64,000 bases of DNA from an uncultured Pelagibacteraceae bacterium. Lineage in GTDB: Bacteria > Pseudomonadota > Alphaproteobacteria > Pelagibacterales > Pelagibacteraceae. The position numbers and the translations under genes are program-made. This document shows positions 35,912-44,466 of this stretch, one piece after another. Under the pieces are notes generated by a model. That model was given only the letters and a program-made list of their open reading frames with translations, did not search any database and was not told the DNA's origin. Where the stretch lies: positions 124,001 through 188,000 of the forward strand of contig CACDRY010000001.1 of NCBI GenBank assembly GCA_902555275.1, given 5' to 3'. Each line of letters starts with the position of its first letter. The stretch's first letter is position 1.

Positions 35912-36762
35912 TTATTTTTCTCAAACTTTTCATCTTTTTTTGGTTTTCTAAGAATTATACTATCTAGATATACTCTTTGATCTTGCAAACTTTCCCAATC
36001 GGAATTCCAATATCCTATTGTTCTGTGTCTATATATTCCCATTTTCATATAACCACCAGTACATGTATCTGCAAGAGTTTTTACATTTTTTAGATCTGCT
36101 ATTACCTCATCATTTTTATAAATTTTAAATCTTCCTGTATTGTCTAGTTTCCATAAAACATGAAATTTTATATGTGTCCATTTTCCTTTAAGGTCTGAAA
36201 TTTTTCCTATAACTACTGGCTCAGATGAATAGGCTGCTTTACTTGCCCAGCTATAATAGCGTTCACCTTTATATTTAAAATCCTGAAACCAAAAATGGCA
36301 ACAACTATGACAACCCTTAGCTTTATTGTCGGTATGCATTTGACCAATAATAACAACCGCACCTTTTTCTAGAGGTTCATAATTTTCATCAAAATATACT
36401 GCATACTCATAAATATATTCTTTATTTTTTAATTTCATATTACCTAAATGTAACTCTTGTCTACTTCGATTTCCTTTTCCATCACATTTAATTTGAGTTG
36501 TTTGTGCTTTACCTGTTCCACAACCTGCATCTTCTCTGTTTACTGTAAATTGGATACTAGTATTACCTTCATAAACAGGGTAACCATCTGATTTTTTTAC
36601 TTCTATAATTCTATTTACCTTTTTTTTATGCATAGAAATAAATTGTTTTTTAAAACCTTTGATATCTTTAAATTTTGTTTTGTGACCATCAGCTGATAAA
36701 TGGGTAGAAAGAAGAAAACTAATTAAGAAAAAACTCAGCAATTTGGATATTTTAAAGTTCAT
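35908..36762 (-). CDS. exported polysaccharide-lyase-like protein (heparin lyase I type fold)
   Basis: The protein has 284 residues with a signal peptide (about residues 1-24, cleavage near LSADGH). The mature part looks like a concanavalin-type beta-jelly roll: RSRQELHLGNMKLKNKEYIY, VVIIGQMHTDNKAKGCHSCCHFWFQD, WTHIKFHVLWKLDNTGRFKIYK and YMKMGIYRHR match the pattern of polysaccharide lyases related to heparin lyase I. A cysteine cluster (GCHSCCHF) is notable. It lies inside the his operon between hisH and hisA, with tight spacing on both sides. The substrate and activity are unknown. Confidence 0.78.
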   Translation of the reverse strand: MNFKISKLLSFFLISFLLSTHLSADGHKTKFKDIKGFKKQFISMHKKKVNRIIEVKKSDGYPVYEGNTSIQFTVNREDAGCGTGKAQTTQIKCDGKGNRSRQELHLGNMKLKNKEYIYEYAVYFDENYEPLEKGAVVIIGQMHTDNKAKGCHSCCHFWFQDFKYKGERYYSWASKAAYSSEPVVIGKISDLKGKWTHIKFHVLWKLDNTGRFKIYKNDEVIADLKNVKTLADTCTGGYMKMGIYRHRTIGYWNSDWESLQDQRVYLDSIILRKPKKDEKFEKNK

Positions 36763-36764
36763 GA

Positions 36765-37391
36765 TTATAAATTTATGAAATTATCTATTATTTTAAGTCC
36801 TATTTTATCACTTTTTTCAGGGTGAAATTGAGTACCAAAGATATTTTCCTTTTCAGCAGCACAGACAACATTAGATGAGTAATCAGTTGTTGCTGAAATT
36901 ACAGATTTATCCTCAGGTACAAACTCATAACTGTGAACGAAGTACATATGAGAATTATTTTCTATACCTTTAAAAATCTTACTTTCTTTCTTAATATTAA
37001 TTTCATTCCAACCAATGTGTGGAAGCTTAAATTTACCGCCTTGGTTATCAATTTTAGAAACTTTACCTGAAATCCAACCTAAGCCTTTAGTCTCAGTTTC
37101 TTCATAACCAATATCAGCAAACATTTGAAGCCCAACACAAATTCCAAGAAGTGGTTTTTTATTTTGAATTGCAAATTCATTTAATGTTTCAATCAAACCA
37201 TTAATACTATTAAGTCCATCAATACAGCTTTTAAAAGAGCCTTGTCCTGGTAATACAACTTTATCGCTAGTTTTTATTATTGTAAGATCTGATGTTACTT
37301 CAATATTTACTTTATCTTTTGCAACTTCTTTAAACGAATTGATGACCGAACTTATATTGCCTGAATTGTAGTCAACAATTGTGACATTCAT
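36765..37391 (-). CDS. hisH: imidazole glycerol phosphate synthase glutaminase subunit
   Basis: HisH supplies ammonia to HisF. This 208-residue class I glutamine amidotransferase has the nucleophile Cys85 in LLGICVGLQMF, the oxyanion-strand VVLPGQGSFKSC, and the catalytic His/Glu pair in FGTQFHPEKSDK near residue 190. It lies between hisB and the inserted lyase-like gene. Confidence 0.97.
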   Translation of the reverse strand: MNVTIVDYNSGNISSVINSFKEVAKDKVNIEVTSDLTIIKTSDKVVLPGQGSFKSCIDGLNSINGLIETLNEFAIQNKKPLLGICVGLQMFADIGYEETETKGLGWISGKVSKIDNQGGKFKLPHIGWNEINIKKESKIFKGIENNSHMYFVHSYEFVPEDKSVISATTDYSSNVVCAAEKENIFGTQFHPEKSDKIGLKIIDNFINL

Positions 37392-37396
37392 TAAAT

Positions 37397-37987
37397 TTAT
37401 AATGAACCTTTTGTAGAAGGTATTGTAGTTTTATTTCTTGGATCCATTTCTAAAGCAGCTCTTAATGATCGTGCTAATCCTTTAAAGCAAGATTCGATTA
37501 TGTGGTGGCTGTTATCGCCGTAAATATTTTCAACATGTAAAGTAATTCCTGCAGCTTGTGAAAAAGCTTGGAACCACTCTTTAAATAATTCTGTATCCAT
37601 CTCACCTAATTTTTCTACTTTCAATTTTACTTTCCAAATTAAATAAGGTCTGTTTGAAACATCAATTGCAACTCTAGTTAATGTTTCATCCATTGGTATC
37701 ATCGCATGTGCATATCTTTTAATACCAACAAATTTTTTAGATGCTTTTTTTAAACATTCACCAATTGCAATTCCCGTATCTTCAGTTGTGTGGTGAAGAT
37801 CTATGTGCGTATCACCTTTAGCTTTAATACTCATATCCATTGAAGAGTGTTTTGATAATTGCTCAAGCATGTGATCTAAAAATCCTATGCCTGTGTCAAC
37901 TTTGTACTTACCCTTACCATCAATGTTTAAATCAACACTTATGTTAGTCTCTTTTGTTTTTCTACTTATTTTGGCTTTACGTTTCAT
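37397..37987 (-). CDS. hisB: imidazoleglycerol-phosphate dehydratase
   Basis: This is the monofunctional 196-residue HisB without the phosphatase domain, as usual in alphaproteobacteria. Metal-binding motifs are present: [29 protein letters not shown] and the late [19 protein letters not shown]. It is the first gene of the leftward his operon, divergent from hslV with 91 bp between the starts. Confidence 0.97.
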   Translation of the reverse strand: MKRKAKISRKTKETNISVDLNIDGKGKYKVDTGIGFLDHMLEQLSKHSSMDMSIKAKGDTHIDLHHTTEDTGIAIGECLKKASKKFVGIKRYAHAMIPMDETLTRVAIDVSNRPYLIWKVKLKVEKLGEMDTELFKEWFQAFSQAAGITLHVENIYGDNSHHIIESCFKGLARSLRAALEMDPRNKTTIPSTKGSL

Positions 37988-38043
37988 AGTTTGAAAAAGG
38001 TATATATCTATTATTCAATTATGGCAATAATTCTAGGCTTGGT

Positions 38044-38071
38044 CTTGAACTATAAGATTTAGTATCCATCT
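38044..38071 (+). promoter_or_regulatory. candidate RpoH (heat-shock) promoter of hslVU
   Basis: CTTGAA at 38044-38049 is separated by 16 bases from CCATCT at 38066-38071. This is close to the alphaproteobacterial RpoH pattern, CTTGAA plus 16-17 bases plus CCATAT-like. It precedes hslVU, a classic heat-shock operon. The -10 element ends only 7 bases before the hslV ATG at 38079, and no Shine-Dalgarno is visible. Confidence 0.55.
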
Positions 38072-38078
38072 ATAATCC

Positions 38079-38594
38079 ATGACAACAATAGTATTAGTAA
38101 GAAAAAACAATGAAGTAGTAGTTGCTGGAGATGGCCAAGTTAGTATGGGAAATACAGTAATTAAGAAAACTGCAAACAAAGTTCGTAAGATTGAGAAAAG
38201 AAATGTGATCGCAGGTTTTGCTGGATCTACAGCAGATGCTTTAACATTATTTGAAAGATTAGAGTCTAAGTTAGAAAAACATGCTGGAAATCTAGCAAGA
38301 GCAGCTGTTGAATTAGCTAAAGATTGGCGAACTGATAAATATTTAAGAAGATTAGAAGCCTTGATGGCTGTTGGTGACAAAGAAAATAGTTTTATTATTT
38401 CTGGAACTGGTGATGTTTTAGAGCCTGAAGGTGATGTAATTGGAATTGGATCTGGTGGAAATTATGCATTGGCTTCAGCGAAAGTATTGATGGATACAGA
38501 TTTATCTGCAGAAGAAGTTGCAAAAAAAGCAATTAAAGTTGCTTCTGAAATATGCGTGTTCACAAATAATAATTGCAACATAGAGAAAATTTAA
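38079..38594 (+). CDS. hslV: ATP-dependent protease subunit HslV
   Basis: HslV is the proteolytic dodecamer of the HslUV (ClpYQ) protease. The 171-residue protein starts M-TTIVLVRK, exposing the N-terminal threonine nucleophile after Met removal. [29 protein letters not shown] and the C-terminal [12 protein letters not shown]-type end match the family. The following hslU ATG comes directly after its stop, so the subunits are co-translated. Confidence 0.97.
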   Translation: MTTIVLVRKNNEVVVAGDGQVSMGNTVIKKTANKVRKIEKRNVIAGFAGSTADALTLFERLESKLEKHAGNLARAAVELAKDWRTDKYLRRLEALMAVGDKENSFIISGTGDVLEPEGDVIGIGSGGNYALASAKVLMDTDLSAEEVAKKAIKVASEICVFTNNNCNIEKI

Positions 38595-39965
38595 ATGGAA
38601 AAATCAAACGTTACAACGCTCCCAAACGCTAAAATAAAAAAAGAAAAAAATAATATTCAAAATTCATTATCTCCGAGAGAAATAGTTTCTGAATTAGATA
38701 GATTTGTCGTTGGACAAAATAATGCAAAAAGAGCTGTTGCAATTGCTTTAAGAAATAGATGGAGAAGACAAGCTTTAGAAGGTGATATGAAAGATGAAGT
38801 ACTTCCAAAAAATATTTTGATGATGGGACCAACAGGTGTTGGTAAAACAGAAATATCTAGAAGATTATCAAAATTAGCTGAGGCGCCGTTTGTGAAAGTT
38901 GAGGCTACGAGATTTACTGAAGTAGGTTATGTTGGAAGAGATGTAGAACAAATCATAAGAGACCTTCTTGAAATTGCTATTGCAATGGAAAAAGTAAAAA
39001 AAAGAAAAGAAGTTCATGCTAAAGCACAAAAATTAGCAGAAGATAGAGTTCTTGATGCAATTGTTGGAAATAAAGCAAGTGTTGCAACACGAGAAAGTTT
39101 TAGAAAAAGATTAAGAGACGGTGATTTAGACGATAATGAGATTGAAATAGCTGTTACAGAAAGTGGCGGTGGAATGCCGTCATTTGAAATTCCTGGTATG
39201 CCTGGTGCAAATGTTGGAATGATTAATATTTCAGACATGTTAGGAAAATCTATGGGCCAAAAAGCCAAGAAGAAAAAAATGTCAGTAAAAGAGTCTCATG
39301 AAATATTACTAAACGAAGAAGCTGATAAATTAATAGAACAAGATAAAATTATTAAATCTGCAAAAAACACAACTGAGAATAATGGTATCGTTTTTTTAGA
39401 TGAAATAGATAAAATTTCAGCAAGGACTGATAGAGTTGGTGGAGATGTTTCAAGAGAAGGTGTTCAAAGAGACTTACTTCCTCTTATTGAAGGAACAACT
39501 GTCAGTACTAAATATGGTCCAATAAAAACAGATCATATATTATTTATAGCTTCAGGAGCGTTCCAGTTAGCAAAACCATCAGATCTTTTACCTGAGCTTC
39601 AAGGAAGACTGCCAATTAGAGTTGAGCTAGATGCTTTGAATAGTGAGGATTTTAAGCGTATTTTAAAAGAACCAGATAATAGTTTGATCAAACAATACAA
39701 AGCATTACTTAAAACAGAAAATGTTGATTTAGAATTCACAGAGGATGGAATTGATACCATTGCAACAATTGCAAGTGAAGTAAATACTACAGTTGAAAAT
39801 ATAGGTGCTAGAAGGCTGCATACTATCATTGAAAGAGTATTAGATGAAATTAGTTTTACAGCAACAGATCGAGCAGGTGAAAAAATCAGTATAGACTCTG
39901 ATTATATTAAGAAAAATATTGGAGAACTAGTTAAAGACGCAGATCTTTCAAAATTTATTTTATAA
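38595..39965 (+). CDS. hslU: HslU ATPase subunit of HslUV protease
   Basis: HslU is the AAA+ unfoldase of HslUV. The 456-residue protein has Walker A GPTGVGKT at residues 78-85, Walker [10 protein letters not shown] near 270, sensor regions, and the C-terminal DADLSKFIL end whose last residues dock into HslV. The opening [17 protein letters not shown] is typical. It converges on the Smr gene with one base between the stops. Confidence 0.97.
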   Translation: MEKSNVTTLPNAKIKKEKNNIQNSLSPREIVSELDRFVVGQNNAKRAVAIALRNRWRRQALEGDMKDEVLPKNILMMGPTGVGKTEISRRLSKLAEAPFVKVEATRFTEVGYVGRDVEQIIRDLLEIAIAMEKVKKRKEVHAKAQKLAEDRVLDAIVGNKASVATRESFRKRLRDGDLDDNEIEIAVTESGGGMPSFEIPGMPGANVGMINISDMLGKSMGQKAKKKKMSVKESHEILLNEEADKLIEQDKIIKSAKNTTENNGIVFLDEIDKISARTDRVGGDVSREGVQRDLLPLIEGTTVSTKYGPIKTDHILFIASGAFQLAKPSDLLPELQGRLPIRVELDALNSEDFKRILKEPDNSLIKQYKALLKTENVDLEFTEDGIDTIATIASEVNTTVENIGARRLHTIIERVLDEISFTATDRAGEKISIDSDYIKKNIGELVKDADLSKFIL

Positions 39966-39966
39966 G

Positions 39967-40383
39967 TTATCTTTTTTTTCTTAAAAAAATATCAAAATTT
40001 CCTACAGATGGATTTTCAACAGCTTCAAAATCAATACTAACAATTTTTTTCATTAACTGATCGTTACTTTTAATAAAATGAGGCACTGAGTGTTTTAATA
40101 TACTTAAATTATTAGATTGGTATGGATCATTTAAATTTTTAGATCTTAGACCCTTCCCTGTAATAACATTAATTTTATTTACTCCATCAAGAAAACATTC
40201 CTCTATAAAAGAGGTCATCTTTTGATTTGCTTCCTCTAAAGTATAACCATGCAAATCAATGGATTTTTCAATATATCTTTTTGATGTTGAAGAATTTTTT
40301 TGATCTTTATTTTCTAATTTGTCAGTACTATTTAAAAAATCTTGCCAGTCTTTTTTATCTTTTTCTGATATTTTTTTATTCAA
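39967..40383 (-). CDS. Smr domain protein
   Basis: This 138-residue protein has a Smr (small MutS-related) domain from about residue 38: SIDLHGYTLEEANQKMTSFI gives the DLHG motif, and NVITGKGLRSKN gives the TGxG loop. Stand-alone Smr proteins may cut nucleic acids or act in ribosome rescue. The N-terminal 37 residues are charged and disordered-looking. The pair with the Tim44-like gene is a common alphaproteobacterial order. Confidence 0.92.
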   Translation of the reverse strand: MNKKISEKDKKDWQDFLNSTDKLENKDQKNSSTSKRYIEKSIDLHGYTLEEANQKMTSFIEECFLDGVNKINVITGKGLRSKNLNDPYQSNNLSILKHSVPHFIKSNDQLMKKIVSIDFEAVENPSVGNFDIFLRKKR

Positions 40384-40974
40384 CTACGCCTGAGTGTCTA
40401 CTATTAACCAGTTAGGATTTTTTGAAGTACTATCTTTTGTAAATTTCCAAGTATCTAGAACTTTTTTAACTTTTTGAGCATCCCCTGATACAACTTTATT
40501 ATCTTTATCTTTGATGCAAGATATAATTTCACTTACAAATTCGACACTAACTTCAAGCATATTTTTATTTTGATTATGCTCTTTTATTTCTGCAGAATTA
40601 ATACCAATAAATGTAGTTTCAGAAGTTACATTTCTAGCTTTTTTATCTTTGATAGCCTCATCAAATTGATCATATACATTTTTTGCTAGTAGATTTTTTA
40701 TCGATTTTAGATCTCCTTTAGAGAAGCTAGTAATAATACTTTCATAGGCTATTTTAGCACCATTCAAGAAGTCTTTCTTTGCTGCATCATCAAAAGTTTC
40801 AGCGTTTAAAATGGGTGGGGCCTTAGTTTCTGGAACTTCCTCGTGAGGGAAACTTGAATTGATATTTTCCTCAAATCCTGTTTTTTTTCCTAAAATCCCT
40901 CTTAATCTAAGGAAAATAAAACCAGCTATCATTGCTAACAATATTATATCGATGTACTCGAAGCTATAACTCAT
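40384..40974 (-). CDS. Tim44/TimA-like membrane-anchored protein
   Basis: I use the ATG at 40972-40974, giving 196 residues that begin with a single membrane helix (FEYIDIILLAMIAGFIFLRL). A longer frame to 41016 exists but adds only a polar stretch. After a linker, residues 65-196 form the Tim44-like domain (FLNGAKIAYESIITSFSKGD; DTWKFTKDSTSKNPNWLIVD). The family is linked to inner-membrane protein assembly in alphaproteobacteria by homology to mitochondrial Tim44. Confidence 0.88.
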   Translation of the reverse strand: MSYSFEYIDIILLAMIAGFIFLRLRGILGKKTGFEENINSSFPHEEVPETKAPPILNAETFDDAAKKDFLNGAKIAYESIITSFSKGDLKSIKNLLAKNVYDQFDEAIKDKKARNVTSETTFIGINSAEIKEHNQNKNMLEVSVEFVSEIISCIKDKDNKVVSGDAQKVKKVLDTWKFTKDSTSKNPNWLIVDTQA

Positions 40975-40994
40975 ATAATAATAATATTTACTAT

Positions 40995-41010
40995 GTTGAA
41001 TAATTTCAAC
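40995..41010. repeat. short inverted repeat in the Tim44-like/fxsA divergent gap
   Basis: GTTGAA at 40995-41000 and TTCAAC at 41005-41010 form 6-bp perfect arms around TAAT. The element is centred between the two divergent starts and could be an operator, but in DNA this AT-rich it could also be chance. Confidence 0.3.
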
Positions 41011-41032
41011 CTGCAATTTACATTATAGACAA

Positions 41033-41455
41033 ATGAACACAGCAATAATTCTTATTTTAGGTATACCTCTTGTGGAGATCTATTTATTCATAAAAATAGG
41101 CTCTCAAATAGGAGCATTAAACACCATATTATTAATATTATTTACAGCAGTTCTTGGTATTTGGTACGCAAGATATGAGGGTTTCAATACCCTAAGATCT
41201 GGTATGTCTCAATTAGTCAGGAATGAACTTCCCCTTTACGAGATTATTTCTGGAGCTGCAATTGCCTTTGCAGCTTTACTTTTGATATTACCAGGTTTCG
41301 CAACTGACGTAATAGGTATTTTATTGGTTTTCCCTTTAACGAGAAAAATTATTCTGAGTAAATATTCAAAGAAAAACTCATCAAAAAGAAATTTGAATGA
41401 AAAAAATTACATTGATGGAGAATATGAAGATATAGAAGACAAAGATGGAAAATAA
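41033..41455 (+). CDS. fxsA: FxsA family membrane protein
   Basis: The protein has 140 residues with hydrophobic segments at about 3-18, 25-45 and 70-102. The signature IPLVEIYLFIKIGSQIGALN followed by GIWYARYEGF is typical of FxsA, a cytoplasmic membrane protein first known for phage exclusion suppression. The charged C-terminal tail from about 110 is variable. It overlaps secB by 11 bases. Confidence 0.92.
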   Translation: MNTAIILILGIPLVEIYLFIKIGSQIGALNTILLILFTAVLGIWYARYEGFNTLRSGMSQLVRNELPLYEIISGAAIAFAALLLILPGFATDVIGILLVFPLTRKIILSKYSKKNSSKRNLNEKNYIDGEYEDIEDKDGK

Positions 41456-41867
41456 ATATAAAATTATAGTAAGCTATATTCAAGATTTATCTGTTGAAAT
41501 TTCAAGCCCAGAAACTTTACTAACAATCAGAAATACAATTCCAGAATATAAAATGAAAGTTGATATAAATTCAAAACCTTTAAAAAGAAGAATGGTGGAA
41601 GTTGTAACTATGTTAACTTATGAAAATCCTAATAAAAAAAAAGAAAGAGGTATTTTTCAAATAAAATATGCAACAGCAATTGAGATTTTAGATTTAAAAA
41701 TAAACAAAGCTGAATTGGAAAAAATAATTTTGTGTGATCTACAAATAAAGATTTACCCTGAACTAGAGCAAAAGTTTCTAACAATACTAAAAAATTCAGG
41801 ATTACCTGACTTAAGATTTGAAAAAAAGATAGATTTTGAGAAACTGTACAATGAAAAACTAAATTAA
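41445..41867 (+). CDS. secB: protein-export chaperone SecB
   Basis: SecB holds presecretory proteins unfolded for SecA. The protein has 140 residues. IIVSYIQDLSVEISSPE matches the conserved SecB start, VVTMLTYENPNKKKERGIFQI the central strands, and the helical C-terminal tail is shorter and more divergent than in Escherichia coli. Overlap with fxsA and position beside dnaQ follow the usual alphaproteobacterial order. The stop shares TTAA with the convergent dnaQ stop. Confidence 0.88.
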   Translation: MENKYKIIVSYIQDLSVEISSPETLLTIRNTIPEYKMKVDINSKPLKRRMVEVVTMLTYENPNKKKERGIFQIKYATAIEILDLKINKAELEKIILCDLQIKIYPELEQKFLTILKNSGLPDLRFEKKIDFEKLYNEKLN

Positions 41868-42529
41868 AAGTAATTTTTTTTTAAATGTTTTTTTAAAAAA
41901 TTACTGTGATTTGATAATTCTTTTTCATTTGGAAAAATAACTTTTTTATAATATTCCAAATTACCTTGGGAAAAATTCATCTTTCCTTCAGTGCTTTCTC
42001 CTAAATTTAAACTAGGTTCTTTTTGATCAATTAAATTTATATAAACTTTTGCGAGTAACTCACAATCAACCAAGGCAGTATGCTTTTCTCTTTTAGAATT
42101 ATCAATCCTAAATCTTTTACATAATGCATCCAAACTTATGCTTGACCCTGGAAATTTGTTTCTTGCCAATTCTAATGTATCAATAACTTTTAAATTATTT
42201 ATTTTTTGTTTACCAACTAAAGATAATTCATTATTTAAGTGTCCAATATCAAACTCGGCATTATGGATAATAATTTTTTTATCTTGAATAAAATTTAAAA
42301 AATCATCGGCTATTTCAGCAAATTTATGCTTATTTGACAAAAATTCATCTGTATATCCATGAACCTCAAAAGCTTTCTCTGAAACTTTTCTTTCTGGATT
42401 TAAATAAAAATGAAATATGTTTTTTGTAGGAACTAGATTATCAAGCTCTATACATCCAATTTCAACAATTCTGTGCCCATCCCTTACAGATAATCCTGTT
42501 GTTTCAGTATCAAGAACTATTTCTTTCAT
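41864..42529 (-). CDS. dnaQ: DNA polymerase III epsilon subunit (3'-5' exonuclease)
   Basis: DnaQ proofreads replication. The 221-residue protein has ExoI Asp7/Glu9 in VLDTETTGLS, ExoII in IIHNAEFDIGHLN near 95, and ExoIII in REKHTALVDCELLAKVY near 153, so it is of the DEDDh type. The C-terminal tail that binds the polymerase alpha subunit is present. The start overlaps coaE by 20 bases. Confidence 0.95.
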   Translation of the reverse strand: MKEIVLDTETTGLSVRDGHRIVEIGCIELDNLVPTKNIFHFYLNPERKVSEKAFEVHGYTDEFLSNKHKFAEIADDFLNFIQDKKIIIHNAEFDIGHLNNELSLVGKQKINNLKVIDTLELARNKFPGSSISLDALCKRFRIDNSKREKHTALVDCELLAKVYINLIDQKEPSLNLGESTEGKMNFSQGNLEYYKKVIFPNEKELSNHSNFLKKHLKKNYF

Positions 42530-43097
42530 CTAAAATTTTTTTCTTAATTATTTTAATATCTTTTTTTATACTTAGTAGTTTAAAATTGTTTTTTATAACA
42601 AAATTGGATATTTTTTTTTTATAAGCCAAAGATTTTTGAGATTTTCTTAAACTATTAATTATACTTTTGTTATAAAAAGGTCGTTTTTTAAGTCTTTTAT
42701 TAATTTCATTTTTTCTTGATTGAATAAAAACTAAGTAAAATTTTTTATCATACAAATTATTTTCAACTAGTAGGGGTATGTCAAGGACTACCATTTTTTT
42801 TCTAGAATTTTTTTTAAAGAAAATATTCATTCTTTTCCTAACTATAGGGTGAACAATTTCTGAAATTATTTTTAAATTTTTTTTATTAACCTTTATCACC
42901 TTACCAAGCTCTTTTTTTTGTATTGTTTTTGCTTTAATAAAATCTGGAAATTTTTTTTTAATTTTTTTATAGCAAGATTTATCACTTGAATAAATAAGAC
43001 TTACTTCTTTATCTGCATCAAAGACAGGACAACCAAATTGTTTAGCAACGAAACTTTTTCCTGAACCTATATCTCCAAGTACTCCAATTTTAATCAA
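42510..43097 (-). CDS. coaE: dephospho-CoA kinase
   Basis: CoaE phosphorylates dephospho-CoA in the last step of coenzyme A synthesis. The protein has 195 residues with P-loop GDIGSGKS at 8-15, FDADKEVS, and the VVLDIPLLVENN segment typical of the family. The C-terminal half is unusually Lys/Asn-rich. It lies in the compact ppsR-maf-aroE-coaE-dnaQ operon. Confidence 0.95.
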   Translation of the reverse strand: MIKIGVLGDIGSGKSFVAKQFGCPVFDADKEVSLIYSSDKSCYKKIKKKFPDFIKAKTIQKKELGKVIKVNKKNLKIISEIVHPIVRKRMNIFFKKNSRKKMVVLDIPLLVENNLYDKKFYLVFIQSRKNEINKRLKKRPFYNKSIINSLRKSQKSLAYKKKISNFVIKNNFKLLSIKKDIKIIKKKILDERNSS

Positions 43098-43885
43098 TCT
43101 AAAAGCTCCATTACTTTGTTATCTATTTTTGGTTCTAAGCTATTCCATATTTTAAATGAGGCTTGCGCTTGGTAAATAAACATCTTCAGGCCATTTTCTG
43201 TTTTACACGAAATTTTTTTTGCTGACTTTAAAAAATTAGTTTCAGAAGGATTGTATATAACATCATAAAAAAGTTTATTAGACCCAATTTTAGAATAATC
43301 TAAACCTAAGTTATCCTCATTTTGTAAACCCAAGCTAGTAGCATTAATAATCATATCAAAATCAGGTATTGATCCCCATTTTACTATTTCAACTTTTCTA
43401 AAAGTTTTTTTTAAATTTTCAGCTTTGCTTAATGTTCTATTGCTTATTATAATTTTACGAGCGTTCATATTATTTAAAGCAAATATTATTGATGGCGAAA
43501 CCCCTCCTGCACCTAATAATAATACCTTTTTTCTATTCACATCATAATTTATATGTTTAATAGCCAGCTCAAATCCCTCTATATCTGTATTATGCCCAAT
43601 TACCATTTCATCTTTTAAATAAACGGTGTTTACAGATTGTGTTTTGTCAGCTTCATTTGATAATTTATCTAAAAAAGGAATTATAGAATTCTTAAAAGGG
43701 ACAGTAACGTTTATTCCATCAATTTGTTTCTGTCTTACTTCTTTAATTAAATTTTCTAATTCTGAAATTTCCAGTTTTCTTTTATCATATATTGCATCTA
43801 TATTATTTGTTTTTATCCAATAATTATGTATTTTTGGAGATAACGAGTGTTCTATGGGATTTCCTATAACTATGAATTTTTTCAT
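43094..43885 (-). CDS. aroE: shikimate dehydrogenase
   Basis: AroE reduces 3-dehydroshikimate with NADPH. The 263-residue protein has VIGNPIEHSLSPKIHN at the start, the catalytic Lys in NVTVPFKNSI, Asp in HNTDIEGFELA, the NADP-binding VLLLGAGGVSPSII, and the late ISCKTENGLKMFIYQA segment. Overlaps of 4 bases exist with both neighbours. Confidence 0.96.
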   Translation of the reverse strand: MKKFIVIGNPIEHSLSPKIHNYWIKTNNIDAIYDKRKLEISELENLIKEVRQKQIDGINVTVPFKNSIIPFLDKLSNEADKTQSVNTVYLKDEMVIGHNTDIEGFELAIKHINYDVNRKKVLLLGAGGVSPSIIFALNNMNARKIIISNRTLSKAENLKKTFRKVEIVKWGSIPDFDMIINATSLGLQNEDNLGLDYSKIGSNKLFYDVIYNPSETNFLKSAKKISCKTENGLKMFIYQAQASFKIWNSLEPKIDNKVMELLD

Positions 43886-44466
43886 TTTTGAAGTCTTAAA
43901 TATTCCTTTATCTTTTTTATTGGAAGACCCATTATAGTGTCTTTATCTCCTTCAATTTTTGAAAATAACTCTCTTCCTTCTCCCTCAATTTGATAAACAT
44001 TATATGCATATAAAACTTCGTCTTTTATTTTACCAAGATATGTTGTTAATTCCCCATCAGAAAAGTGTTTCATTGTTAAGTATGCTTTGTCAGTGTGATT
44101 CCAAATCATTGATCCGTTTTTAGATATACAAGCTGAGCTTATTAAAGAGTGTTTTTTTCCATTTAGTTTTTTTAAAATTGTTAGTGCTTCATCTCTATTC
44201 TCTGGTTTAGATATTAATTCACCAGAGAGATCGATAACGCTATCAGCTCCTAAAACTAAGGTATTACTCATTTTTTGACTTACTTTGTTTGCTTTCAACT
44301 CAGCCAAATTTTTGGAAATAATTTCTGGTGTAGCGCCTTCTTTTAACAAACTTTCTTTTATCGGTTCCTCATCTACATTTGATACTTTAACACTACAGGA
44401 GACATCGTGGTTATCTAATATTTCTTTTCTGACCTTGCTTTTTGAGGCCAAAATTAAATCAAGCAT
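43882..44466 (-). CDS. maf: Maf-like nucleotide pyrophosphatase
   Basis: Maf proteins hydrolyse non-canonical or modified nucleoside triphosphates. The 194-residue protein opens DLILASKSKVRKEIL, with the catalytic Asp region LVLGADSVIDL and the late YAYNVYQIEGEG and IMGLPIKKIKEYL. Which nucleotide it prefers cannot be read safely. Confidence 0.94.
   Translation of the reverse strand: MLDLILASKSKVRKEILDNHDVSCSVKVSNVDEEPIKESLLKEGATPEIISKNLAELKANKVSQKMSNTLVLGADSVIDLSGELISKPENRDEALTILKKLNGKKHSLISSACISKNGSMIWNHTDKAYLTMKHFSDGELTTYLGKIKDEVLYAYNVYQIEGEGRELFSKIEGDKDTIMGLPIKKIKEYLRLQK

Noticed and set aside
38033-38380. Leftward frame opposite hslV
   Set aside because: hslV is full length and conserved here, and the opposing frame has no family features.
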